A stretch of 64,000 bases of DNA. Source: Pegoplata infirma (Eukaryota; Arthropoda; Insecta; Diptera; Anthomyiidae). Shown one piece after another: positions 10,931-21,861 of this stretch. How positions within the stretch are numbered: position 1 is the stretch's first letter; every line of letters starts with the position of its first letter. The position numbers were made by a program, and so were the translations under genes. The notes below the pieces were generated by a model. That model had not been told where the DNA came from. It saw nothing but the letters and a program-made list of their open reading frames with translations, and did not search any database. The stretch lies in assembly GCA_963921195.1 (NCBI GenBank), contig OY992536.1, positions 289,187,530 to 289,251,529 of the forward strand, in the 5' to 3' direction.

Positions 10931-11734
10931 AAATGTTCATTTGAATCATTCATTGTTTTGATAAAAATTTATTTGCTTATTTCTTTTACTGTCGAATTAC
11001 AATTTATCAACCTACCAGATTTTTTTGATTTTATTTATTTAACTGCATTAATTGAAAAAATAAAGCAAATTATCGGACAAAAGCAGGAAATTAAATTAAT
11101 AGCTGATAAAATTTGTGATAAAAATCAGAAATTTGTTTGGTTGAAAAAATGTTTGAGTAATCAACTATTAATTTGTGGATTGGCTTAACAACTTTCTTTA
11201 TCGGAAGAGTTTTAATCAAAAAATTAATTTAAACCGCATTTTTCGTGATTGAAATTTTTTTTCAATTACAGGCTTTTTAGTTCTTTTACAATTTTTGTTT
11301 TTAAGTGTATTAATTCCACTTAATTTTACTACTAAAAAAAACCAAACAATTCAAAACTTCCGTTGAATATTAAATTTCTACCAAAATAATTTTGCACGTG
11401 CAAACAATGAGTTTCACATTAATTTTCTGTAAATTTTTAAGTAAGGAAATTGAAAAATAAAGTTGTTCTTTGGTTGTAAAATGCATTTGAAATATTCGAA
11501 ATTATTTATATGTGTATGCGGCCATAAATTATTACTGCTGAAGGCGACATAGCAGAAAATTAAGTTTTTGCAAATTGTTGTGCTTCATGGAAATTTGAGA
11601 GCACCTTTGTTAAAAAGTTCATCTTAAATCGAAACTTGGAAAAAATTGTATTTTCTCCGAAAATAAATGACTTTAATTATTTTTAAAAGGTCTTAAAATG
11701 AAAAATTTAAATGAAAATTTTAATTTCTAAAAAT
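10931..11734. other. AT-rich DNA, no feature recognised
   Basis: A 76-codon plus-strand frame at 10958-11188 has some lysine/glutamine-rich character but no splice or homology support that I can see. Nothing else stands out. Confidence 0.35.
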
Positions 11735-11875
11735 TATAGATATTTGTGGTACTCACATAGCGGTTTCAAACACTCCTGTTAAAGTGTTATCATCAGTAGA
11801 GTTTGAAATGTCAGTTTTTTTTTGTTAATGTTTAATTGTTTTTATATATGTGATTTTTATTACCATCTATATTCC
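11735..11875 (+). repeat. Repeat family Q, copy 2
   Basis: GCGGTTTCAAACACTCCTGT, then AAGTGTTATCATCAGTAG and TATATATGTGATTTTTATTA match the Q copies at 2503 and 30168. It abuts a tRNA-like module on its right. Confidence 0.6.
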
Positions 11876-11985
11876 AGTCTGGAATCGAACCACCGATATT
11901 TTGTTGTCATATTCATACCATTAACAACATACACTGGTTGTCACCTTAGACGTCACAGCCACCACAATGTTTGGATATGATTAGA
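11876..11985 (-). repeat. tRNA-like pol III promoter module (SINE-head-like)
   Basis: The minus strand contains GGTGGTTCGATTCCA, a good match to a tRNA B box. Upstream of it is a GTGGCTGTGACG stretch resembling an A box. It does not fold as a complete tRNA by eye, so a degenerate tRNA-derived repeat head is the more likely reading. Family Q follows downstream on the minus strand. Confidence 0.35.
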
Positions 11986-12289
11986 CAAATACTCGTTTTG
12001 TGTTCTAATACTGCACACAACAAGTTTTACACAATTACAACAAAAACAAATTCTATTTTTGCAATCTTAACATTAGTTTAAACTCTTTTTTAACTATTTG
12101 GTCGCCTATATATTTCTTGGTACTCAAATTTATAATCAATTTAATATCAATTTTGAAAAAAGGTTTAAAGACATTGTTTTTTTTGCAAAGTTAAAAAAAG
12201 TTTAAAAAACTCTAATATAAATATAATTTGGAAGTTTCTCACCTTGTCAAATATTAATAAAATTTAAATTTGACATTTCCATTTTTTTT

Positions 12290-12362
12290 TTAATTTTTAT
12301 ATTTGACACTTCAATGTGTTTTGAATATTGTACATTTGACACTTCAATGTGTTTTTCACAGA
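12290..12362. repeat. Two-unit direct repeat
   Basis: TTTGACACTTCAATGTGTTT occurs twice, about 36 bp apart. The surrounding DNA (11986-12886) is otherwise AT-rich with nothing recognised. Confidence 0.6.
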
Positions 12363-12986
12363 AATATCAATATGTTTTATTTGTTTTTCACTTAACCATT
12401 CAATAATATCTACTATAGAATAAAATGTATTTTCTTTTGAATTAAATTTTAATTCCTGAGGGGAGTGCGCAAAAATACATACACAGAAAATTGACAACTT
12501 TGCAAATGTGTGTCAGTATGATGTATTCTTAATAAAATATGTGGTAGCAGTATGTTGACAGCCACGACTTTCATATTATGTGAAAATGAAACTTCCAGTA
12601 CATCAACCATGGCTACATAAAAACACATATTGTACATACAAATATAACATACATATAAGGAATTTCAAAATTAAAATCAAAGATTTTTGGGGAGTCATAA
12701 ACTCCTTAAACAAATCGTAGGCGTATAAAGAATAATTTTAAAATTTTAAAACTCTTTATGCAACAAATGTTTCCCCTTACGGTACTCCCGTAATTCCTTA
12801 CACTTTTCAATGGAAATTGCAAGAAAAATTTTTCTTTTTCAAAAATTATTCAGGAATGCCCCATATTTATATGAAGATTTAAACAAATGACGCAACTTAA
12901 CCCAGGTTGTCATACAACACACTTGAAATTGTTGAACTTTTTCTTTTATCTTTCTTATATTTTCATTTTGTTTTCTTTGGAAAAAG

Positions 12987-13084
12987 CAGCACAACAAGAA
13001 TTGACACAAAAGGAAGTAAAACTACAAATTCTCCTTGGTAAAATATTTGAATATTTAAATTTCGAAGTGTGGGGAGAAGATTAA
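12987..13084 (+). CDS. Weak candidate exon, plus strand
   Basis: A pyrimidine-rich stretch (TTTTCTTTTATCTTTCTTAT and on to TTTTCTTTGG) precedes AAAAAGCAG, a plausible acceptor. The frame then reads through AAQQELTQKEVKLQILLGK and on to FEVWGED before TAA at 13082-13084. The composition (Q, E, K, L) resembles a coiled-coil segment and is richer in GC than its surroundings. A possible donor, CTTGGTAAAA, lies at 13034-13043, so an internal micro-exon ending at 13037 is an alternative. I do not recognise the protein. The same frame is open upstream to an ATG at 12887, but that part is phenylalanine-rich and looks intronic. Chance remains a serious possibility. Confidence 0.25.
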
Positions 13085-13194
13085 CCAACAAATCAGTAAG
13101 AGTGTTAAAATCAGGTATAACGAATTGTTTAATACCCTGTTTTGGAAGTAAACTAGTAAACTAGTTACAGAGATTTTAACCCAAGACATTTTTG

Positions 13195-13361
13195 AAGAAA
13201 TAACTTAAGAAATTTGTACATTTACGAAACAAATTGTAAGATTACAAAAAAGAAAAATTAAATTTCGATCGAAAAATGTTTGTTAAAAAACTAGGAAAAC
13301 TGTCAAATATTTGTAAAATGAGATTACGAAACTTTTTGTAGTAATTTGTCTTTTTTTGAGT
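13195..13361 (+). mobile_element. MITE family W, right-half fragment
   Basis: GAAATTTGTACATTTACGAA, ATTTCGATCGAAAAATG and GGAAAACTGTCAAATATTTG lead to the terminus TTTTTTTGAGTG. They match the right half of the full W copy at 53952-54434. The right end is followed by TA. The left half is missing. Confidence 0.65.
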
Positions 13362-13604
13362 GTAGATTTAAATAACACAGTGCAACAACAAAAATCGGAG
13401 TGGGATGAAATTAAAAGCAAATGGAAAGATTACATATTCCATAGCAAAACCCTCAAAGCTTTTATTTAGTTCAGCGTTAGATTTTTTACACGCATTTGAA
13501 TTTAGTGAAACAAAAAATGTGCAGTATCATGTTTTTTTCTACACATTGTATTGATAAATGGGTAAGGAATTTATCCGTTTCCGAAGATTTTAAAAAATCT
13601 GGCA

Positions 13605-13800
13605 TCGATTTGTTAGAGCATATTTTTTAGCCTAAGAAGCATATTTTTTTGAATATTTTAGGTTTAATGCCATATTTTAACATGAGAGCATAATTTTAGA
13701 GCATTTTTTTTTTTTAATTTTCAGAGCATTTTTTCACTTTTTAGAGAATTTTTTTTTAATTTTGTAGAGAATTTTTTAAATTTTTTAAAGCATTCTTTCA
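13605..13800. repeat. Cluster of AGAGCATWTTTTT motifs
   Basis: TTAGAGCATATTTTTTAG and variants such as AGAGCATTTTTTTT and AGAGAATTTTTTTT repeat roughly every 20-40 bp. The same motif appears in the same orientation at 19200-19350, beyond the M array. Confidence 0.5.
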
Positions 13801-13932
13801 GTTTGAAATGTCCTTGAAATGTCTGGTAACTCTGCTAGAAAAAATTACATTGAACAACAATTTCAAACTTTTTCCAAAATTACGGTGTTCTGACGATTGA
13901 TTACCATTTGGCCCGTTCTTGCTTCATATCTA

Positions 13933-14060
13933 GGCTGACCATTCGTACTGATTTGATCAGTACATGTACTGATTTTTGATCACGTGTACTGATCAAAAAA
14001 CGTTGTACTGATTTGTACTGATTTTTTAAAATATGTACTGATTGTACTGATTTTTAACAT
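13933..14060. repeat. GTACTGATTTT short-motif cluster
   Basis: The motif TGTACTGAT, with the inverse ATCAGTACA, recurs about nine times in 130 bp just before the M array. One further copy (GCGTACTGATT) lies at 19073. Confidence 0.65.
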
Positions 14061-14089
14061 TTCAACATCTATATATATATAATTTCCCT

Positions 14090-15765
14090 ATTTGTGTGTT
14101 CCTCTTTTTTTGTATATCCAGAGCTTTTTGAAGCCAACTGATGAGCTACAAAGCTGAAAATTGGCATGCATATAGTAAAACACGATTTTTGGCCTGTGGG
14201 CGTAGAAATAAGCGGAAAAATGGGTGTGGCAAAACTCAACTTTTTGACATTTTTGCTTAATTTAAAGCCCCCTAATGACTTAGGAAGCTGAAAACTTCCT
14301 AGAATATAGTCCTAACGTTGGCGCATATCACCAAGTAGTCGGATTTAAAATTTTCGCAAAGTGGGCGTAGAATTGAGGGGAAAAGTGGCGTGGCAAAATT
14401 GAGATTTTTTAACATTTTTACTCCTTTTGAAGCCCCCAAATGAATTAGGAAGCGAAAAATTGCTTAGCATTTAGTTCTAACAATGAAGCATATCCTGAAG
14501 TAATCGGATTTCAATTTTTTAGACTGTGGAAGGAGAATTAAGAGAAAAATGGGGCGTGGCAAAATTGTGTTTTTTAATATTTTAACTAATTTGAAGACGC
14601 CCAATGACTTATGAAGATGAAAATTTACATTTTTGCATATTTTAAAGTCCTCTAATGACTTAGGAAGCTGAGAATTTCCTAGCATATAGTCCTATCGATG
14701 AAGCATATCCTGAAGTAGTCCAATTTTAAATTTTTTCACTGTCGGCGGAGAATTGAAAGGAAATGGGGAGTGACAAAATTAGGATTTTTAACATTTTAAC
14801 TTCTTTTGAATCCCCCAAAGGAAGCGGAAAATGCATAGCGTATAGTCCTAACGATGTAGTATATCCTGAAGTAATCGGATTTATTTCTGTGGACGGAGAA
14901 TTAAAAGATAAAAGAGCGTGGAAAAATTGGGATTTTTAATATTTTAACTAATTTGAAGACCCCTAATAACTAAGGAAGATGAAAATTGGCATGTATATAG
15001 TAGGTTTCATGGGGAAGATCAACACGAACCTGTTTTTTTGATATCCAGTGTGTGGGTGGAGAACAAAAAAGGCAAAGGGGCGTGGTAAATTTATTTCCAT
15101 CTATTCTATGTATATATATTTTTTTTTTGTGTTTCTCTTATTTTTTGTGTATCCAGCGCCTTTTGAATCTCATTGATAGACTTAAACGCTTAAAATTAGC
15201 ATGCATATAGTAAAACACCAGGGAGAGATTCTTACGAAGTCGGATTTTTTGCCTGTGGCCGGCGAATTACGAGAAAAAGGGGACTTGGCAAAATTAATTT
15301 TTTTTTAGCATTTGAGAGTATTTTTAAGCTCCACCCCAATGAATTAGGAAGCTGAAAATCCCTAACATGTTGTCCTAACTATAAAGCATGTTCTAAAGTA
15401 GTCTAATTTAACATTTTTGGAATGTAGACGGAGAGTTGAGAGGAAAAAGGTTGCCAGGCAATATTGTGTTCTATTTTTTTTTAATTTAACTAACTTTAAA
15501 GCCCTAATGACCTACGCAGCGGAAATTTGGCAAGCATATTGTCCTGATACTGGAGCATATTCTAAAGTAGTATGACTTAAAATTTTGGACTGTGGACGGA
15601 GAATTAAGAGGGAAAAGGGGCGTGGATACGAGTATAGTACTAACAATGGAGCTTATCCTAAAGTAGTCCGATTTAAAGATTACGGAATATGGACGTAGAA
15701 TTAACAGAAGAAATGGGCGTGAAAAAATTAAGTTTTTACATCTTACCTAATTTTGATGACACCTT
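14090..15765. repeat. Degenerate tandem array M, left part (~150-180 bp units)
   Basis: About ten diverged units follow one another. Each has TAATGACTTAGGAAGCTGAA, then CATATAGTCCTAACGATG, CCTGAAGTAGTCGGATTT, GTGGACGGAGAATTAAGAG and GGGGCGTGGCAAAATT. Two units also contain TTTTTTTGTATATCCAGAGC-like text (14105, 15140), hinting at a higher-order repeat. The array resumes at 17721 after palindrome U. No coding frame is conserved between units. Confidence 0.75.
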
Positions 15766-17720
15766 ATGGGGTCATTATTTGTGAAATCAATCATGAATAT
15801 TTTCGACCCCCTCCGATATTGATGAAATTTGGTTAAGTTCTTACACTACGTAAAAAACTAACAAATGCAAATTTTCAGCCCTCTAAGTCAACAGGGGCCG
15901 AAAATACGAAGGGTCAAAATTTCCCCCAAAATCTCCCAGTCGCGACACTTTACACCGTAAAAACTTAATATCGTTGGTTCTATTATAGCTAGAAAGCCCA
16001 TTTTGGGTTTGTTTTGAAGCTCATAATATGCTCTACAAGACCTACCATAACCAAAAAATTTTCGATTACCTCTCTTATTTTAAGGTCGTGATAAAGGGAG
16101 GAGAAAATGGGGAGGATGGTATCTCTCGATTTTTTTTTTACTTGCTAATCTTTGAGAGAAAGTCCTAAAGAATATATTCTAAAATTTTTAAGTTGGGACA
16201 ACAATGGGATCACTCAAAATCAAAATTTTTCACAACTTCCCCTAAAATCTCTAAATTGCAACACTCTTGAACCTTAAAAATTTAATAGCATAAGTGCTAT
16301 TGTAGCTACAGAGCCCATTTTTGTTTTTTTAAAGCTTACAGTACGCTCTACAATACCTACCTTAACCAAAAAATTTTAGAAAAAAAGGAAGGGTGCCCCC
16401 CATATTTAAAGATCGTGACAAAGGGTGGAGGAAATGGGGGGAAAGTATCCCCCGAGTTTTTTTTTACTTGGTATTCTCAAAGTGCAAGTCCTAATGAACA
16501 TATCCTAAAATTTTTATGTTGGGACAACAATCAGATCGACCAAAATCAAAATTTTTCACAATTTCCCTTAAAATCTCCAAATCGCGACACTCTTGCACAT
16601 TACAAATTTAATATCGTGGACTGTATTGTAGCTACAGAGTCCATTTTTGGCTTGTTTTAAAGCTCTTAATATGCCCTACAATATTGCTATCACAAAAAAA
16701 AAATAAAAAAAATGAGGGGTGCCTCTTGTATTAAAAGATCGTGGCAAGGGGTGGGAGAAATTAGGGGACAGTATCCCCCAATTTTTTTTTATCTTGTTTT
16801 TTTTTTAAAAGAGTAAGTTCTAGAGAGCATATCCTGGAATTTTTATCTTGGGAGTCCAATGGGAGGCGCAAGAATGTCGCGATTTGTTGATTTTGGGGGA
16901 AAATTTTGAAAAATTTTGATTTTGGTCGACCCCATTGTTGTCCCAACATAAAAATTGTAGACTATGTTCATTAGGACTTGCACTTTGAGAATACCAAGTA
17001 AAAAAAAAATCGGGGGATACTTTCCCCCATTTCCTCCACCCTTTGCCACGACCTTCAAATAAGGGGGGCACCAATTCCTTTTTTTGGAAATTTTTTTGGT
17101 TTTTGTATGTCTTGTAGAGCGTATTATAAGCTTTAAAACAAAAAAAAATGGGCTCTGTAGATGCAAAAGCACTTATGATATAAAATTTTTAATGTTAAAG
17201 AGTGTTGGGATTTGGAGATTTTTGGGAAAATTGTGAAAAATTTTGATTTTGAGCGATCCCATTGTTGTCCCAACATAAAAATTCTTGAATATATTCTTTA
17301 GGACATTCTCTCAAAGATTAGCAAGTAAAAAAAAAAAATCGGGGGATACCATCCTCCCCATTTTCTCCTCCGTATATCACGACCTTAAAATAAGGGAGGT
17401 AACCCTTATTTTTTTTAAAAATTTTTGGTTATGGTAAGTCTTGTAGAGCATATTATGAGCTTCAAAACAAGCCAAAAATGGGCTTTCTAGCTAAAATAGA
17501 ACCAACGATATTAAGTTTTTTCGGTGCAAAGTGTCGCGACTGGGAGATTTTGGGGGAAATTTTGACCCTCCGTGTTTTCGCCCACTGTTTACTTAGAGGG
17601 CTGAAAATAAGTGTGTGTCAGTTTATCACTTAGTGTTACAACTAAACCAAATTTCATCAAAATCGGAGGGGGTCACGAAAATTTTTAGCTATTTTTGATT
17701 GATTTCACTAAGACTGACCC
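15766..17720. mobile_element. Long palindrome U splitting array M
   Basis: The left arm (from about 15766) and right arm (to about 17720) are reverse complements over roughly 880 bp each. Matching landmarks include GACCCCCTCCGAT, AATTTCCCCCAAAATCTCCC and AATATCGTTGGTTCTATT on both strands. Each arm contains two to three ~340-bp direct units carrying CACTTGGTATTCTCAAAGTG-like, ATTTTTATGTTGGGACAACA and CCCCCATTT motifs. Array M sequence reads up to the junctions on both sides, so U looks like an insertion or local inverted duplication. Open frames of 62-109 codons on the minus strand here are mirrored by the other arm and are not supported as genes. Confidence 0.75.
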
Positions 17721-18235
17721 TATGACCTTGAAAGATGAAAATTGGGATGCATATGGCACGGACTATGGCAAGATCAACACTGACCTTGATATCCAGTGAA
17801 ATGGTGGAGATACAAAAAAAATCCGTTGTGAATTTTGTTCAGTTTATATATATAATCTGTAACGTAGCCGGATTTTCGGCCTTTGAGACAGGGGGAGTGG
17901 CGGAAGACGGCGAAATTAAGTTTTCAATCATTTAAACTATTTCTGCAACCCCTAATGACTAAAGAAGCTGAAAAGTGTAAAGCATAAAGTATTGACAATG
18001 TATCATATCCATATTAAGTCAACTGTGTACGGAGAATAATAAGAAGAAATTGAAGTGAAAAAAATTGTGTTTTTCAAAAATTTTTCTAATTTTAAAACCC
18101 TTCATGACTAAGAAAGATACAAATTGCCATGTAAATAGGAGTGACCATGGGACTGATCCACACGATGGATTTTTGATATCCGGTTTAAGGACGGAAACGA
18201 AATGGAAGTGCTAAATTTAGTTTTAAAATTTTATC
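17721..18235. repeat. Degenerate tandem array M, right part
   Basis: About three further units are visible: GAAAATTGGGATGCATATGG, CCTAATGACTAAAGAAGCTG and CAAATTGCCATGTAAATAGG with the accompanying TTGATATCCAGT motif. The orientation matches the left part. Confidence 0.65.
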
Positions 18236-19610
18236 AATAAAACCTTTTATAGTCATAAAGTTTTTTTCCAGTTTGGGAAATACATTGATGTAACTCAATC
18301 TAGCAATATTAAATTTTTGAAGCACAAACATAATTTTTTATAAAGTTTGGTAAAAAATTAGAATTATTAAGAAAAGTGATTTGGTGTTCCGCCTGGCAGG
18401 GACAGGCTATTCGACTAGTAAAAAATAATTTTATTCGAAAATTCTGTACAAAAACTTGAATTTCCATTATATAAGTCGTCAGAGTTGTTTTTTATAACTT
18501 AAGTCTGAAAATTAAATAATTTATAAAAACGCAAAAAGGTTATTTTGATATTCCTTAATTTATATGAAAATGCGCACAGACTCTTTGAGGTTTTCTATAA
18601 CGAAAAGTTCAATGGGCCGATGGATTTTTTATATTTTTAGAAAGATGATGTAAATTGCATGAATCCAAATGATTCTGAGATCTTAGATGAGGTAATGTCA
18701 TAAGAGCTTATTTGAAAAAGCGCTCAGAAAATCAGGGCATTTAAAAAAAAAAAAAAACACGTGCTTATTAGCTGTGAAGTTTTCTTACAGAAAAAGTTGT
18801 CAAACTTACCGAAAAAGTCTTAAAAATCTGAGGGATTTTCTTATTCTCAAAGCCTGTGGAATTTGTTATATTTTCTACTCTGAAACGATCAAAACATTCA
18901 AGTGAAGTCTTTTAAAGTCAACTAAATTTTCTGCAAAATAACTACAGTTGTTTTTAACAGTTGTTTTTACTCAAAATACTTTTTTTTTAATGTTGAAAAA
19001 ACATTTGTGTTTTCTCATAGAAAAAAATTTAAGAGAGTTATTTATAGAAAAAAAAAAACATAAAAACTTGGGCGTACTGATTTAAGCTCAGAAAAAAATT
19101 GTCACCCTATTCATATGAATAGGGTGGCCATTTTTTAGGGTGTTTTCTTTAGATCTGAGTGTAGGGTATATTCAGTAACTTTGTAGAAAATATTATGGCA
19201 AATATTTTTATAGAACATATTAACCCTTTAACTATTCTCTAAAAAATTGCAAAAAAGGGGACTTTATTTTTTTAAGAACATATTTTTATTCTTTTTAGAG
19301 CATATTTTCCGTTTTTAAGCGCATAAAAAGTGTTTTTTAGAGCATATTTTTGGTTTCCCTGATTATAATTATAATAATAATAACTTGAAAACTTTATAAG
19401 GCGAATGATTAATTTTGTTATTGCCTTTAAATAACAATCATACGCAACGATACACAGTGGATTATTTTTAATAATTTGGCTATTCAGTAAGTAGGTACGG
19501 AATCGATTGCAAAGAAATTCATACTGGTTATAGCTAAAGTAATTTCAAAAAAATTCTCCCTAAATCTATGAAAAAGTTCATAGGCTGTGAAAAAATTATG
19601 ATCCAATTCT
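18236..19610. other. AT-rich DNA with minor motifs
   Basis: No element boundaries are clear. The palindrome-containing CCCTATTCATATGAATAGGG lies at 19104-19123, and AGAGCATATTTT motifs lie at 19200-19350. A GGCGAATGATTAAT block at 19398 recurs at 27780 and 27887. Confidence 0.4.
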
Positions 19611-19611
19611 A

Positions 19612-19692
19612 TTTTATTTATTTTATTATTTAAATTTTATTTATTTTATTATTTCAATTTTATTTATCTTATTATTTTATTTATTTAAAATT
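19612..19692. repeat. (TTTTATTTA)n low-complexity microsatellite
   Basis: Tandem ATTTTATTTATTTTATT units run for about 80 bp. Confidence 0.75.
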
Positions 19693-19721
19693 TTCTAATT
19701 TTAAAATTTTATAAGTTTTTT

Positions 19722-19795
19722 AACTTATCCCCACCGAGATTCGAACACAGAACCAGTTGTTCGTGAAGCTTAGTCGGTAGCCACTTTGCTAAAGT
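19722..19795 (-). repeat. tRNA-like pol III promoter module
   Basis: The minus strand reads GTGTTCGAATCTCGGTGGGG, close to a tRNA T-arm and B box, with AAAGTGGCTACCGACTAAGC upstream in A-box position. No complete cloverleaf is evident, so it is best described as a tRNA-derived repeat remnant. Confidence 0.4.
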
Positions 19796-20540
19796 CTATA
19801 AACAAATAATAACATTTAGAATCCATTTTATTTAATATTCTGCTTTAACACATTGAGTTTGTATCTATCATCTGTCACAATGCTCTGCCAAAAGCTGTGT
19901 GTGTGTGTTTGTAGAAAACAAAATTTTTGCGAACGATACAAAACTAAGTGTTAGTTGGCAGGATTTTCCTCCTTTGAACTTTTTTTCCTAGAACTAAAAA
20001 AACGCCTTTGGGGTTTTGTTATGTAAAATGTCAACTTTAAACTGCTTTTGGTTTCGTCCCATTCCGATTCAGAGAGTTCGATTTTGTATCACTTTTGCAG
20101 TGAAAAAATCATATAAATAAATTTTTCACATTTATCGCGAAAGGAGGGTTTCCAAAATATTTCCCAGACCCCGTGAGTATAATCGGAAATTACGTTAAAT
20201 TTAGTCGTGGGATAAGTAAGTGAGCGCAACTTAAAAATTTTAGTGAGTCATGAGTGATTCGAGAGGCCCTCTTTTTTTCAGAAAAAGTTTTGTATTCAGA
20301 TAAGTTTTTTTAATAAAAATTTAAAATTCTGAATAATTTTACCATCAGAAAAAATTTTCAGATTTGCGGAAAATTTCACCGTAGAAAAAAATTGACTTTT
20401 AGACAATTTATTGTAGATTCTTAAAACTCAGATTCTTAAAATTTTCTTTAAAAGTTCCTTTGAAGATTAACAATTTAGGACGCCTTGTGCCTCATATTTA
20501 TGTGAACCGGTTGACTATAATTTATGTACACCACAGACGT
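19796..20540. other. Mostly AT-rich DNA with one F-like fragment
   Basis: At 20010-20110, AAATGTCAACTTTAAACTGC and GTTCGATTTTGTATCACTT repeat text of family F at 3530-3600. Nothing else is recognised. Confidence 0.4.
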
Positions 20541-20544
20541 AGTT

Positions 20545-20612
20545 AAATTAAATATTTCGATCTGTTGCAAACTAAAATACATCCTCTATCACAGAGTGTA
20601 GAGTATACAAAA
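20545..20612 (+). mobile_element. Mini-me/DINE-like 3' end fragment, degenerate
   Basis: ATATTTCGATCTGTTGCAAA and CCTCTATCACAGAGTGTAGA with GTATAC resemble the type A 3' end, with many substitutions and a deletion. Confidence 0.5.
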
Positions 20613-21861
20613 AAAAGTAAAAGTTGATATTGTGTTTCAAGTTTTTTGTAGAGAAATACATGGGAAACATTTAACAAAAAATGAAACTAAATTTGTTTAT
20701 ACAAAAACTTACACATACACGCACAAAAATATAATAATCTACATACACACCAGCACTCACTATTAAAATATATACATACTGATAAAATATATAAATACCA
20801 GAAATCTTTTAACATCTCTGAAGCTGTATGTAGTTGTGTGTAGTTGTGTGTATTGTTGCCAGAAGACATATTGACACATAAAAACAACATACACAATTTA
20901 GTTTTAAAAACAAATACAAATATACACACTCACACGATTTTGTCAAGAAGAAAATATAAAAGAGGAGTATCAAAATCCCTTAGATCGAACAGTAGACCAG
21001 ATCAAAAACTAATTTTAATTTTTTTGTTCTCCACATACCAACATATTTTAAAAAAATATGATGAGAATAAAAAAATGTTCCCTTTTTTTTAAATTAATTT
21101 TATTAAATATATTTAACAAAAAGGTCGAACAAAAATTAACATCTTGTGTAATTTTTTATGTTAAATTCTTTTAATATTGAAAGTGTTTCAAAATAAGCGT
21201 ACATCAATTCCTTATAGCTAAAATTTTCGTTTGTCGCCCGGTCTGGTCCGGTTAAGTCTTCCAGAATTTGTTAATCCTCTTGTAACATACTTCTGGCTCC
21301 CACACACCGAAAATTTCTCATTTCCCTATACACTACACACTATTACATTTTCATAAAACTTTCAGTTTTTTTTTTCTTTGCTTTCAATTCTATTAGTCCT
21401 TTGCTTCCTTTAAGCAAAGATGACACCATCCTTAAGAAGAAGTAGAGCTGTGCTATATATGTATGTGTGTGTGTGTCAATGTGTTTTATCAATTTTTTGC
21501 AATCTGTCACTTGGGTGAGGTTGTCGTAAGTGTATGTGTCTGTGTGTTATGAGTCTCTTTTTGTTATAGTAGTATGTGTGTTGTTTTTTTTTTTTTTTTT
21601 TAGTGTCATAAAGAAAAATGATGTCAAACTTAACAAAAATTCTTGATATCACTTCACTTATGTTGTTGTTGTTATTTAGCACTTGCCCTTGTTTTTTATA
21701 TCCGTCCACCTCTAACCATTTGTAAAATATTTTAATAGTATTAATTTTTGACATTATAAACCAAATTCTTATATATACTGAGATTTACCTAATTAAAGTC
21801 ATTTATATGGAAAGTAATTGGGAACCCTACATGTGATAGTATGACACAAATTTATTTTAAG
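20613..21861. other. Probably single-copy AT-rich DNA with GT/CA microsatellites
   Basis: (CA) and (GT) tracts occur at 20700-20760, 20830-20850, 21465-21480 and 21520-21590. A poly(T) run is at 21583. A slightly GC-richer patch at 21230-21260 (CGCCCGGTCTGGTCCGG) stands out, but it has no supported feature. Confidence 0.4.

Noticed and set aside
21133..21275. Minus-strand frame of about 42 residues with protein-like text
   Set aside because: A stop lies just upstream and there is no pyrimidine-rich acceptor, so no exon model fits.
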